From the NCBI RefSeq assembly GCF_004341515.1, contig NZ_SLZF01000001.1, positions 992,001-1,056,000 on the forward strand: a DNA stretch of 64,000 nt. Reading direction: 5' to 3'. A program made the translations under genes and the position numbers. This DNA is from Allobosea sp. BK604 (GTDB lineage Bacteria; Pseudomonadota; Alphaproteobacteria; Rhizobiales; Beijerinckiaceae). Every line of letters starts with the position of its first letter. Position 1 is the stretch's first letter. Below the pieces are notes generated by a model that had not been told where the DNA came from, ran no database searches, and saw nothing but the letters and a program-made list of their open reading frames with translations. Below are positions 1-8,217 of the stretch, piece by piece.

Positions 1-569
1 AGGCCGAGCGCGTGGGCCTGATCGACCTGCTCCTTGGTGAAGGAGCCGACCGACGGCGCGATGCCGTCGGCATATTGCGCGATCTGTTCGAGGTTCGAGA
101 TACCGCTCGTCAGCAGCAGCAGCGGGAAGTCGACGCCATATTGCGGCATGATCTGGTCATGCAGGCTCTGCAGGTTCCCCGAGGCGAAGCTGTTGATATA
201 GACCCGCGACGGGTCGGTGAATTCGTGCTCGACCAGCTTCTGGATCACGGCCTCGCTGGTCGCGTAGTTGGTGCTCTTGGTCTCGAGCGTGATGCCGATA
301 TTGCGGCCGGTCTCGATCGACTGTGCCTTCACCAGCTCGATGACCTGGTCGAACGTGACGAGGCTCGGGTTCTCCGCCAGCGCCTCGGCATAGGTCTTGT
401 TCGAGAAGTCGTGATTGTCGTGCGAGCAGACCAGCACGCCGTCCTTGGTCAGATAAAGATCCGGCTCGATGAAATCCGCGCCCCAGTTGATGGCGGCCTT
501 GTAGGAATCCAGCGAATGGTCGGGATAGGGGTTGCTGCCGCGATGGCCGAGAAGAACGATATCGGTCAT
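1..569 (-). CDS. Glycerophosphodiester phosphodiesterase (3' end cut by window edge)
   Basis: Hydrolyses glycerophosphodiesters to sn-glycerol 3-phosphate plus an alcohol, which would feed the adjacent Ugp transporter system. About 189 codons are visible from ATG at 569 and the frame stays open to the window edge, so the C-terminus is missing. The N-terminus carries the family's HRG motif (GHRGSNPYPDHS), then a metal-binding EPDLYLTKDG stretch and SHD, all typical of the GDPD TIM barrel. There is no signal peptide in the visible part, suggesting a cytoplasmic UgpQ-like enzyme rather than periplasmic GlpQ. It lies downstream of, and on the same strand as, the GlpR-like repressor. Family call is strong; the ugpQ name is inferred from context. 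Confidence 0.85.
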   Translation of the reverse strand, partial: MTDIVLLGHRGSNPYPDHSLDSYKAAINWGADFIEPDLYLTKDGVLVCSHDNHDFSNKTYAEALAENPSLVTFDQVIELVKAQSIETGRNIGITLETKSTNYATSEAVIQKLVEHEFTDPSRVYINSFASGNLQSLHDQIMPQYGVDFPLLLLTSGISNLEQIAQYADGIAPSVGSFTKEQVDQAHALG

Positions 570-654
570 GGTCTGGTCTCCGAAAGACAATAAGAGGCCG
601 ACCCCGCCGCGGCGTCGCGACGAGGAGGAAAATCGGGGAAATGCGATCATCGCG

Positions 655-674
655 CCGCGCCCTCGAGGGCGCGG
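655..674. terminator. 20-bp perfect palindrome after the repressor gene
   Basis: CCGCGCCCTC/GAGGGCGCGG is a perfect self-complementary palindrome in the 126-bp gap between the repressor stop and the phosphodiesterase start. It could form a strong GC hairpin in leftward RNA, but no U tract follows, so termination is only a possibility. Confidence 0.35.
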
Positions 675-695
675 GGTCACGGTGAGGGCGCGGCG

Positions 696-1502
696 CTATG
701 CCGGCCCGGAGCTCCTGATGAACTGGACACCGGACTGGTCCAGCATCCGTTGAATTCTGGCGGGCGGCTCCGTTTCGCAGAACACCGCCGTCACCTGATC
801 GATGCGCCCGCCATGGACATAGGCCGCGCGGGTGAATTTCGAGGAATCGAGCACGAGGTAGGACTTGCGGCAGTTGCGCAGCATCGCCTCGCGCACGCGC
901 ACTTCGTCCTGCGAGAAATCGAGCAGCGAGCCGTCCTCGTCGACGCCGGCGACGCCGAAGATCGCGATGTCGACCTTATAGGAGGCGAAGAATGAGTCGA
1001 TCGAGGGACCGCAGACGTCGAGATCGCTGCCGCGCACATTGCCGCCGGCGATCGCGAGCGTGAAATCCGAGCCGCGCGCCACCATCAGCGCGAGCGGCAG
1101 GTTGTTGGTCACGACCTTCAGGTCGCGATGGGTCGAGAGCAGCGCCTCGGCGACGATCTGCGGCGTCGTGCCGATGCCGAAGGACAGCGACGCGCCATCA
1201 TGCACATGGCTCGCGACGGCTGCCGCGATGCTCTGCTTCGCTTCGCGGTTCAGCACGGAACGATCCTTGAACGCGAGGTTCTTGCCCTGCGTCACGCTCT
1301 CGATGCCGCCATGGCGACGACGCGCGACGCCCTGATCGCACAGGGCGATCAGGTCGCGCCGGATCGTCTGCGTGGCGACGGCGAAATGCACGGCCAGCTC
1401 CTCGACAGTGATGAAGTCCCGGCTTCGCAGCATCTCGGCGATCGCCATTTGCCGTCCGTCGGAACCGGTGCGCATGCTCAAATGAATGTTCTGCGTGTTC
1501 AT
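696..1502 (-). CDS. glpR: DeoR/GlpR-family transcriptional repressor
   Basis: Sugar-phosphate/glycerol-3-phosphate-responsive repressor of the DeoR family, 268 aa from the first ATG. The N-terminal HTH (about residues 20-75) contains the family's VEELAVHFAVATQTIRRDL and ARRRHGG stretches; the C-terminal DeoRC effector domain has FGIGTT, VTNNL and AGGNVRG, the usual phosphosugar-binding loops. An ATG nine codons in (MRTGSDGRQ) is an alternative start. It is transcribed away from the ugpCBAE genes across a 515-bp region and towards the phosphodiesterase, so control of both is likely. The glpR name is inferred from context; DeoR paralogues are numerous. Confidence 0.82.
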   Translation of the reverse strand: MNTQNIHLSMRTGSDGRQMAIAEMLRSRDFITVEELAVHFAVATQTIRRDLIALCDQGVARRRHGGIESVTQGKNLAFKDRSVLNREAKQSIAAAVASHVHDGASLSFGIGTTPQIVAEALLSTHRDLKVVTNNLPLALMVARGSDFTLAIAGGNVRGSDLDVCGPSIDSFFASYKVDIAIFGVAGVDEDGSLLDFSQDEVRVREAMLRNCRKSYLVLDSSKFTRAAYVHGGRIDQVTAVFCETEPPARIQRMLDQSGVQFIRSSGPA

Positions 1503-1506
1503 ATGA
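1498..1506. promoter_or_regulatory. Candidate repressor half-site at the glpR start
   Basis: TTCATATGA overlaps the glpR start codon (ATG at 1502-1500) and matches nine of ten bases of the palindrome at 1842-1851 upstream of ugpC. The shared motif suggests a DeoR-type operator with autoregulation. TTCATATG also occurs at other unrelated sites, so specificity is unproven. Confidence 0.3.
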
Positions 1507-2017
1507 GTTCTATAGCCTCCAGCCGTGACGCTTTCACGACGGTGAACAGGTTCTTAAGATTTCCTGCCGCCAGCGCCGCTTCCCGCTTTCGGAGGGACCC
1601 CGGGCGAGCGAATTCGCAGCAGTTGCAGATTTGAAAGTCACGTGAAAAGATGCCTCAGAGCCGGCAAATAGATCGGTAAATCGACGATTTCGGACCGATC
1701 CATCGTAACCGCATCGCATAGGGAGTCGACCATGGCCACTCTCCCCCGACCAGCCCCGCCCGCCATAGCCACGGTCGCGCCGGACGAATGCCCCGCCGTG
1801 AGCAAATGATCAGAATGCCGCCCAGTCGCGCTCATTTGAATTTCATATGAACGTCATGGAGCTGACGTAGGCCCGTCAACGGGACGTTCTACCAGCATAG
1901 GCACTGCCCGAAGCGACACTGCGCCGGAGAGATGCCGTCGCGCCAGTGCTGGCGATCCGTCCCTGCCGCGCCCCGAAAGGCCCACCGAACCGCCTACGCA
2001 CGTCATCGAGTTCATCC
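1503..2017. promoter_or_regulatory. 515-bp divergent control region between glpR and ugpC
   Basis: No convincing gene is seen here. It holds a nested inverted repeat at 1671-1700 (GATCGGT and AAATCG arms mirrored by CGATTT and ACCGATC), the palindrome TCACGTGA at 1638-1645, and TTCATATGAA at 1842-1851. These are candidate operator or promoter elements for the two divergent transcripts. I cannot assign -35/-10 boxes with confidence. Confidence 0.45.
1842..1851. promoter_or_regulatory. Candidate GlpR operator upstream of ugpC
   Basis: TTCATATGAA is a perfect 10-bp palindrome 167 bp upstream of the ugpC start, preceded by a related TTTGAA. Its partial twin overlaps the glpR start. Binding by GlpR is inferred. 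Confidence 0.35.
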
Positions 2018-3106
2018 ATGTCCGCCTCCCCCTTCCTGACTATAAAAGGACTGAGCCGTCGCTTCTCGGCGCGCTCGGGAGTCGGCGATGTCTCGCTCAC
2101 GATCGGGCGCGGGCAATTCGTGGTGCTGCTCGGACCCTCCGGCTGCGGCAAGTCGACGACGCTGCGGCTGATCGCCGGGCTGGAGACGCCCGATGCCGGC
2201 CGCATCGAGATGGACGGGCGCGACATCACCGCGCTCACGCCCTCCGAGCGCGGCCTCTCGATGGTCTTCCAGTCCTATGCGCTCTTCCCCCATCTCGACG
2301 TCGCCGAGAATATCGTCTTCGGCCTGAAGGTGCGCGGCGTGCCCCGCGCCGAGCGCCGGCAGCGGCTCGACGAGGCCCTCGCCATCACCGGGCTCGAAGG
2401 GCTCGAAGACCGTAAGCCAGCAAAGCTCTCCGGCGGCCAGCGCCAGCGCGTCGCGCTCGCGCGCGCCATCGTCGCCAACCATCCCCTCTGCCTGATGGAC
2501 GAGCCGCTCTCGAATCTCGACGCGCAGCTGCGTCACAGCGTGCGCCAGGACATCCGCGCCCTGCAGAAGCGGCTCGGCATGACCGTCATCTATGTCACGC
2601 ACGATCAGACCGAGGCGATGAGCATGGCCGATCTCGTCGTGCTGATGCGCGATGGACGGATCGAGCAGGCCGCGAGCCCGGCCGAGATCTACGAGAAGCC
2701 CGCGACGAGCTTCGCGGCCAGCTTCATCGGATCGCCGCCCATGGTGATGCTGCCGGCGCAGCTGCTGGGTGACGCATCCGATGCCGTCTTCGCCGTGCGC
2801 GGCGAGGACATCGCGCTTCGCCCCGAGGGCGAAGGCCGGCTGGCGGCACAGGTCATCGAACAGGAATTCCTCGGCGCCGAGACCTTCGTCCATCTCGATG
2901 TCGCCGCCAAAGCCCGCCTGACCGCGCGCCTTCCCGGCCGTTCGGATGTCGCGCCGGGCGAGCGCCTCTCGCTCGATTGGCCGGCCGAGGCGACGCATTG
3001 GTTCGACCGCGTCAGCGGCCGCCGCATCGACCCGCCCATTGCCCCTTCACCCTCCGACAGGCCGCGCAGCGCGCCGGCCCCCTCTTCAGCAGCGAAAGGT
3101 CCCTGA
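2018..3106 (+). CDS. ugpC: ABC transporter ATP-binding subunit, glycerol-3-phosphate type
   Basis: Nucleotide-binding subunit of a carbohydrate (CUT1) importer, 362 aa, close to the usual UgpC/MalK length. Walker [10 protein letters not shown] lies near residue 40, Q-loop [10 protein letters not shown], signature [14 protein letters not shown], Walker [12 protein letters not shown] and the H-loop [10 protein letters not shown] follow in order; the last ~110 residues form the TOBE-type regulatory domain. The frame is open upstream to 1946, but the ATG at 2018 ([16 protein letters not shown]) fits the family N-terminus. It is first in the operon and ends 2 bp before ugpB. Glycerol-3-phosphate specificity is inferred from the UgpB-like binding protein and the glpR/phosphodiesterase neighbours. 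Confidence 0.9.
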   Translation: MSASPFLTIKGLSRRFSARSGVGDVSLTIGRGQFVVLLGPSGCGKSTTLRLIAGLETPDAGRIEMDGRDITALTPSERGLSMVFQSYALFPHLDVAENIVFGLKVRGVPRAERRQRLDEALAITGLEGLEDRKPAKLSGGQRQRVALARAIVANHPLCLMDEPLSNLDAQLRHSVRQDIRALQKRLGMTVIYVTHDQTEAMSMADLVVLMRDGRIEQAASPAEIYEKPATSFAASFIGSPPMVMLPAQLLGDASDAVFAVRGEDIALRPEGEGRLAAQVIEQEFLGAETFVHLDVAAKARLTARLPGRSDVAPGERLSLDWPAEATHWFDRVSGRRIDPPIAPSPSDRPRSAPAPSSAAKGP

Positions 3107-3108
3107 CC

Positions 3109-4371
3109 ATGAAATCCCTCTTTGCCGGCCTCCTCCTCGGCCTGGCCGCCGCTGCGACACCCGTCGCCGCCGCCCAGACCAAACTCACGATGTATTACCC
3201 CATCGCCGTCGGCGGCCCGCTGACCGACGTGGTCGACGGCATGATCAAGGGCTTCGAGAAGGAGAACCCGGAGATCGATGTCGAGGCCGTCTATGCCGGC
3301 AACTACGACGACACCCGCATCCGCGCGATCTCTGCGATCAAGAGCGGCCAGCCGGCCCAGCTTTCGGTGCTGTTCTCGATCGATGCCTATGACCTGATCG
3401 AGCAGGACCTGATCGTGCCCTTCGAGGAGGTCGCGACCTCCGACGAGGACAAGAAGTGGCTCGGCAGCTTCTATCCGGCGCTGATGGCGAACGGGAAGGT
3501 CGACGGCAAGACCTGGGGCGTGCCGTTCCAGCGCTCGACCATCGTGATGTTCTACAACAAGGACATGTTCCGCGAGGCCGGACTCGACCCGAACCAGCCG
3601 CCGCGCACCTGGGACGAGATGGCCTCGGCCGCAAAGAAGCTCACCAAGGAGGGCCGCTGGGGCCTGATGATCCCGACCACCGGCTATGCCTATTGGATGT
3701 TCCAGTGCTTCGCCATCGAGAACGGCAAGGAGCTGATGAGCGCCGACGGCACCAAGACCTATTTCACCGATCCGGCCGTCGTCGAGGCGCTCGCCTTCTG
3801 GCGCTCGCTCTCGGCCGAGAAGAAGGTTAGCCCCGAGGGCGCGATCGAGTGGGGCACGCTGCGCCAGGCCTTCACCTCGGGCCAGACCGCGATGATGTGG
3901 CACACGACCGGCAACCTCACCGCCGTGAAGAAGGAAGCCAAGTTCGACTTCGGCGTCGCCATGCTGCCCGCTCACAAGCAGCCGGGCTCGCCCACCGGCG
4001 GCGGCAATTTCTACCTGTTCAAGAATGCCAAGCCGGACGAGCGCAAGGCCGCTCTGAAGCTGATCAAGTACATGACCTCGCCCGAGCAGGCCGCCAAATG
4101 GTCGATCGCAACCGGCTATGTCGGCGTCAGCCCGGCTTCCTATGAGACCGAGGCGCTGAAGCAGTACGGCAAGGAATTCCCGCAGGCGGTCGTCGCCCGC
4201 GACCAGCTCAAGGTCGCGATCTCCGAATTCTCGACCTATGAGACCGGCCGCGTCCGCGAGGCGCTGAACAACGCGGTGCAGGCCGCCGTCGTCGGTACCA
4301 AGACCCCGCAGGCCGCTCTGGCCGAGGCCCAGGCCACGGCCGAACGGCTGCTGAAGCCCTTCCAGAAGTAA
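3109..4371 (+). CDS. ugpB: Periplasmic glycerol-3-phosphate-type solute-binding protein
   Basis: Captures substrate in the periplasm and delivers it to UgpAE. It has 420 aa with a signal peptide (MKSLFAGLLLGLAAAATPVAAA, cleaved near AQT). The mature part has the family-1 solute-binding fold, with UgpB-like segments IAVGGPLTDVVDG, WGVPFQRST, FYNKDMFREAGLDP and GGGNFYLFKNA. The frame is open well upstream inside ugpC; ATG 3109 is chosen because it opens the signal peptide and has an AGCGAAAGG stretch upstream. A hairpin follows the stop, as is common after highly expressed binding-protein genes. Another glycerol derivative as ligand cannot be excluded. Confidence 0.9.
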   Translation: MKSLFAGLLLGLAAAATPVAAAQTKLTMYYPIAVGGPLTDVVDGMIKGFEKENPEIDVEAVYAGNYDDTRIRAISAIKSGQPAQLSVLFSIDAYDLIEQDLIVPFEEVATSDEDKKWLGSFYPALMANGKVDGKTWGVPFQRSTIVMFYNKDMFREAGLDPNQPPRTWDEMASAAKKLTKEGRWGLMIPTTGYAYWMFQCFAIENGKELMSADGTKTYFTDPAVVEALAFWRSLSAEKKVSPEGAIEWGTLRQAFTSGQTAMMWHTTGNLTAVKKEAKFDFGVAMLPAHKQPGSPTGGGNFYLFKNAKPDERKAALKLIKYMTSPEQAAKWSIATGYVGVSPASYETEALKQYGKEFPQAVVARDQLKVAISEFSTYETGRVREALNNAVQAAVVGTKTPQAALAEAQATAERLLKPFQK

Positions 4372-4381
4372 GCATTCCCAA

Positions 4382-4412
4382 GCTGCGGGGGCGGCCAAGC
4401 CGTCCCCGCAGC
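4382..4412 (+). terminator. Intercistronic hairpin between ugpB and ugpA
   Basis: GCTGCGGGG at 4382-4390 pairs perfectly with CCCCGCAGC at 4404-4412 around a 13-nt loop, followed by CCCTTTT. It lies 11 bp after the ugpB stop and 20 bp before ugpA. It may protect the ugpB message or partly terminate, giving more binding protein than permease. Confidence 0.55.
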
Positions 4413-4431
4413 CCCTTTTGCGAGAGCGGCC

Positions 4432-5313
4432 ATGTCAGACATGCTGAAACAGGAGCGACGGCGCACGGCCCTCTACGGCTGGATGCTGCTCTCCCCCGCG
4501 CTCGTCCTGCTCACGACCTTCGCATTCGCTCCGACGGTCGCGACACTCTGGCAGAGCCTGTTCTCGGCCGGCACGCGCCGCCGCCCGCCCGCCTTCGTCG
4601 GCCTCGACAATTACACTGATCTGATCGCCGATCCCGTCTTCTGGCGCGTGCTCGGCAACAACCTGCTCTATGCCGGAATCACCGTGCCGGCCTCGATCGT
4701 CATCGCGCTCGGTATGGCGCTCTGGGCCAATGCGAACATCCCGGCCCGCGCCTTCGTCCGCGTCGCCTATTTCACGCCGACCATGCTGCCGATGATCGCG
4801 GCGGCGAACCTCTGGCTGTTCTTCTACACGCCGGGCATCGGCCCCTTCGCCTTCCTCGGCCTCGGCTCTGTCAACTGGCTCGGCCAGCCCGACACCGCGC
4901 TCTGGGCCGTGATCGTCGTCGCGATCTGGAAGGAGGCCGGCTTCTTCATGATCTTCTATCTCGCGGCGCTGCAGACCATCCCGCCCGACCTCAAGGAAGC
5001 GGCGCTGATCGAGGGCGCCGGTCGCTGGACCTATACCCGCCGCGTCGTGCTGCCGCTGCTGATGCCGACGACCCTGTTCGTGCTGGTCAACGCGTTGATC
5101 AATTCGGTGAGACTCATCGACCAGCTCTTCATCCTGACCAAGGGCGGGCCCGACAACGCCTCGAAGCTCGTCCTCTACTGGATCTGGGAGCTCGCCTTCT
5201 CCTATTTCGACGCGCCACGCGCCGCCGCGATGACCATGCTCGTCCTGCTCGTGCTCTGCGCGATCGCCGTGGTGCAGTTCACCCTGATCGACCGGCGGGC
5301 GCATTATCGATGA
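4432..5313 (+). CDS. ugpA: ABC transporter permease, glycerol-3-phosphate type
   Basis: Inner-membrane channel subunit, 293 aa with six hydrophobic segments (first at LYGWMLLSPALVLLTTFAF). The EAA loop that contacts the ATPase is seen as EAALIEGAGRWTYTRRVVLPLL. It overlaps ugpE by the four bases ATGA at 5310-5313, implying translational coupling and heterodimer formation. Assignment as UgpA rather than UgpE rests on N-terminal length, sequence order and general similarity to the MalF-like partner. Confidence 0.88.
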   Translation: MSDMLKQERRRTALYGWMLLSPALVLLTTFAFAPTVATLWQSLFSAGTRRRPPAFVGLDNYTDLIADPVFWRVLGNNLLYAGITVPASIVIALGMALWANANIPARAFVRVAYFTPTMLPMIAAANLWLFFYTPGIGPFAFLGLGSVNWLGQPDTALWAVIVVAIWKEAGFFMIFYLAALQTIPPDLKEAALIEGAGRWTYTRRVVLPLLMPTTLFVLVNALINSVRLIDQLFILTKGGPDNASKLVLYWIWELAFSYFDAPRAAAMTMLVLLVLCAIAVVQFTLIDRRAHYR

Positions 5314-6128
5314 GAACCGCGATGCAGCGCTGGCTCACACTGGACGCTCTCGGCGCGCTCGTGCTCGCACTCACCTGGATCTCGCCGCTGGCCTATGCGG
5401 TCTTCGCCGCCTTTCACGATATCCACGCCGTGGTCGGCCGTGATCTCACGGCGCCCTGGATCTTGGCGAATATCCGCACGGTCTGGCAGCAAGCCCCGTG
5501 GCTCGCCTATATCGCCAACACCGTGAAGCTCGTCACCACGGTGCTGATCGGCCAGCTCGTGCTCTGCACGCTCGCCGGCTTCGCCTTCGCCCGCTTCGAA
5601 TTTCCGGGACGCGGCGTCGTCTTCATCCTCGTCCTGATGCAGCTCTTCATCCTGCCGGAGGTGCTGATCGTCGAGAACTACGCCACCATCGCCAGGATCG
5701 GCCTCTTCGACACCACGCTCGGCATCGGGCTGCCCTATATGGCGAGCGCCTTCGGCATCTTCCTGCTGCGGCAGGCATTCAAGTCGGTGCCAAAGGAACT
5801 CGAGGAGGCAGCGCGGGTCGAGGGCTGTTCCTGGCTCGGCGTGCTCTGGCGCGTCTATATCCCCGCCGCGCGGCCGGTCTATCTCGCCTATGCGCTGGTT
5901 TCGGTCGCCACGCACTGGAATAACTTCCTCTGGCCGCTGATCGTGACCAACTCCCCGCAGACACGCCCGCTCACTGTCGGCCTGTCGCTGTTCGGCGCGC
6001 CCGAGAGCGGCGTCGACATCTCGCTGATCAGCGCCGCCACGCTGATGACGATCGCCCCGCTGGTCCTGGCCTTCATCATCTTCCAGCGCCAGTTCATGCA
6101 AGCCTTCCTGACATCGGGCATCAAGTAG
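5310..6128 (+). CDS. ugpE: ABC transporter permease, glycerol-3-phosphate type
   Basis: Second channel subunit, 272 aa, MalG-like, with about six membrane spans and the EAA motif EEAARVEGCSWLGVLWRVYIP. The C-terminal FQRQFMQAFLTSGIK resembles the family ending (GAIKG). It is last in the operon; no strong terminator follows, only weak stems in the 273-bp gap to the next gene. Confidence 0.88.
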   Translation: MRTAMQRWLTLDALGALVLALTWISPLAYAVFAAFHDIHAVVGRDLTAPWILANIRTVWQQAPWLAYIANTVKLVTTVLIGQLVLCTLAGFAFARFEFPGRGVVFILVLMQLFILPEVLIVENYATIARIGLFDTTLGIGLPYMASAFGIFLLRQAFKSVPKELEEAARVEGCSWLGVLWRVYIPAARPVYLAYALVSVATHWNNFLWPLIVTNSPQTRPLTVGLSLFGAPESGVDISLISAATLMTIAPLVLAFIIFQRQFMQAFLTSGIK

Positions 6129-6401
6129 AAGCGGCATTGCCCGAGGGCGCGCGAACATCGCTCACGCAGATTGCCGCAGCGCGATCCGCTTCGCGGCGAA
6201 GCCGGATCTCCCAGCGTGGGATTTATTGTCGTAAATGACCCCAAAATTGTCGTTTGCGACGATACGCCGCTAGCCCGACGGAGACTAGGTTCCTCGTGCT
6301 GCCGGCATCCCGGTCGTCCGGACGCTCGCATGTCTCGTCGGCTTCGGCGGCCAGCTGCGCCGCTCAAGGCAACGCACTCCCTGCCATTCGCGAGGCGGTT
6401 C

Positions 6402-7112
6402 ATGAATCAGTCGTCAACCAACTTATCGGCGACATCGCCCTTGCTCGACAGCCCCGTCTGGGCCGCCCTGACGACCGGGAACGCCGCTCTTGCTGAGGGC
6501 AACTCGCTGGCAATGCGATACCCGCCCGAGGTCGCGCCGTTTGCAGCCGTGGCGGGCGAAACGCCTGCGTCGTTCGAGGCCCTGGCCTCGCTGACTTCGG
6601 CTGGAGAGCGGGTGGCGTTGGTCGGCCTCGGCGTTCTGGACCCGCCGGCCGGCTTCAGGATCGAGCGTCAGGCTTCGATCGTTCAGATGATCCTGGAGAC
6701 GCCGGCAACGGCCGAGCCGGCCGGGCCGGAGCCGGTGGTCCTCGGCAGCGCCGATGTCGCTGATATGATCGATCTCACCGGACGGACCCGGCCCGGCCCC
6801 TTCGGGCCGCGAACGATCGAATTCGGTCGGTATATCGGAATTCGGGCCGATGGCGCACTCGCGGCGATGGCCGGCGAGCGGATGCGGTTTGACCGCTTTG
6901 TCGAGATCAGCGCGGTCTGTGTCGATCCCGGCCACCGCGGCAAAGGCTATGCAGCGCTTCTGATGATGCGGCTCATCCGCCAGATGCAGGGGCGCGCGCT
7001 GACGCCGATCCTTCACGTATTCGAAGACAATGTGAACGCGATCTCGCTTTACGAAAGGCTCGGATTTCGCTGGCGAAAGACCATGCAATTGACCGTGCTC
7101 GCGCGATACTGA
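6402..7112 (+). CDS. GNAT family N-acetyltransferase (FR47-like)
   Basis: Probably transfers an acetyl group from acetyl-CoA to an unknown amine. 236 aa from ATG 6402, preceded by GCGAGGCGG; the frame is open upstream to 6171 but the extension is Arg/Cys-rich and unlike protein. The GNAT core is C-terminal: ISAVCVDPGHRGKGYAALLM (motif A, acetyl-CoA pyrophosphate loop, RGKGYA) and FEDNVNAISLYERLGF (motif B). The N-terminal half (LDSPVWAALTTGNAALA) is typical of FR47-type proteins. Substrate cannot be told from sequence. It is a single gene between ugpE and a porin-like gene. Confidence 0.8.
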   Translation: MNQSSTNLSATSPLLDSPVWAALTTGNAALAEGNSLAMRYPPEVAPFAAVAGETPASFEALASLTSAGERVALVGLGVLDPPAGFRIERQASIVQMILETPATAEPAGPEPVVLGSADVADMIDLTGRTRPGPFGPRTIEFGRYIGIRADGALAAMAGERMRFDRFVEISAVCVDPGHRGKGYAALLMMRLIRQMQGRALTPILHVFEDNVNAISLYERLGFRWRKTMQLTVLARY

Positions 7113-7303
7113 CCCCGATATCGCGATTTCAGGCGTTGCTTTGGCGAAATCTAAAACGCCTTCAGCAATGGGCCGAGTGATCAAAATATCACGTTCGGGA
7201 GGTTTTGGCGGCTAGCCTGCAAAAGTAAGAAATTATTCAACTTCACAGACTTAGTTTCATATGCAACGGTCAGCCTTGGTAACCGCCACTATGGGAGGAT
7301 AGC

Positions 7304-8029
7304 ATGCGCCTAAGCCTCGTATCCACAGCCGTGCTCGCGGCATGCCTGGCGACATCGAGCTACGCGGCCGATCTGCCGGTCCGCGCGGCCCCCCCTGTCA
7401 TTTACGCCCCCGTGTTCACCTGGACCGGCTTCTATGTCGGTCTGAATGCCGGCGTGGGCTGGTCGGATTCGCGTGACGTCGTCATCACCGGCCCGACGCC
7501 AGGCTCCTCCGGCATCCTGTCCGGCGGCGGCGGCGACGGCGTCTTCGTCGGCGGCGGCCAGATCGGCTATAACTTCCAGGTCGGCTCGATCGTCTACGGT
7601 GTCGAGACCGACATCCAGTATGTCGATGTCGGCGGCGACGTCTCCTGGGGTGCCTATAGCTGGTGGGCCCGCGGCGGAAATGACGGCGGCTATCTCGGCA
7701 CCGTCCGCGCTCGCCTGGGTTACGCCATCGACCGGACCCTGATCTACATCACCGGCGGTCTGGCCTATGGTGGCCTGAACAGCAATCCGCTGACCGGCAA
7801 CAACACCAGCAATATCGGCTGGACCATCGGCGGCGGCGTCGAATACGCCTTCACCAACAACTGGACGATGAAGATCGAAGGTCTCTACATCGAGAACGGC
7901 GAGGGACGTAAGAGCCGCGCCTTCGTCAACGGGCCGGGCGGCGTGCTTCCCGCCGGTCTCTATACCGCGACCACGGACGGCAACGGCGCCGGCGGCATCC
8001 TGCGCGTCGGCGTGAACTACAAGTTCTGA
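7304..8029 (+). CDS. Omp25/31-type outer-membrane beta-barrel protein
   Basis: Small outer-membrane barrel of the Hyphomicrobiales Omp25/Omp31/RopB type, 241 aa. A signal peptide (MRLSLVSTAVLAACLATSSYAAD) is followed by the hallmark WTGFYVGLNAGVGW; alternating amphipathic strands rich in Gly and aromatics follow, and the chain ends VGVNYKF with the terminal Phe used for BAM recognition. A GGAGGA ribosome-binding site at 7294-7299 fixes the start. The 190-bp AT-richer leader and the strong downstream terminator fit an independent, well-expressed gene. Confidence 0.88.
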   Translation: MRLSLVSTAVLAACLATSSYAADLPVRAAPPVIYAPVFTWTGFYVGLNAGVGWSDSRDVVITGPTPGSSGILSGGGGDGVFVGGGQIGYNFQVGSIVYGVETDIQYVDVGGDVSWGAYSWWARGGNDGGYLGTVRARLGYAIDRTLIYITGGLAYGGLNSNPLTGNNTSNIGWTIGGGVEYAFTNNWTMKIEGLYIENGEGRKSRAFVNGPGGVLPAGLYTATTDGNGAGGILRVGVNYKF

Positions 8030-8052
8030 ACCACAGCCTTTGGACTTTTGGA

Positions 8053-8082
8053 ACAGCCTGGCGCATGGCGCCGGGCTGTTTC
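8053..8082 (+). terminator. Rho-independent-like terminator of the barrel gene
   Basis: ACAGCCTGGCGC at 8053-8064 pairs with GCGCCGGGCTGT at 8068-8079 (12 bp, one G-T wobble, 3-nt loop), followed by TTCCGTT. It begins 24 bp after the barrel stop codon. Confidence 0.7.
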
Positions 8083-8146
8083 CGTTCGTCTGCCCCAAAC
8101 AGCTTTGCCTGAGAGACGATCATCCGGATCGAGGCCAACGGACTTA

Positions 8147-8217
8147 GCGCATCGGCCCGAAAAGTGGATTGCGGCTTTCGGAAAAACCGATGCGAAAACA
8201 AAGAGCTAGGTCATCTG
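8147..8217. repeat. GCATCGG intergenic repeat, copy 1 (truncated)
   Basis: GCGCATCGGCCCGAAAAGTG opens the element; the inverted GGAAAAACCGATGC closes its first stem, then AAAACAAAGAGCTAGGTCATC. It matches copies at 9183 and 14709 but lacks the second stem (CCGGATA-CGA-TATCCGG). The TAG stop of the DUF899 gene (8206-8208, reverse strand) lies inside it. It resembles the RIME-type palindromic elements of Rhizobiales. Confidence 0.8.

Noticed and set aside
2689..4398. 569-codon open frame on - strand opposite ugpC/ugpB
   Set aside because: Antisense to ugpC and ugpB with obvious protein families; composition is that of a frame shadow.
6129..6401. Terminator after ugpE
   Set aside because: The best stem (TCCCA-GCG-TGGGA near 6210) is only 5 bp, although TTTATT follows; too weak to call.
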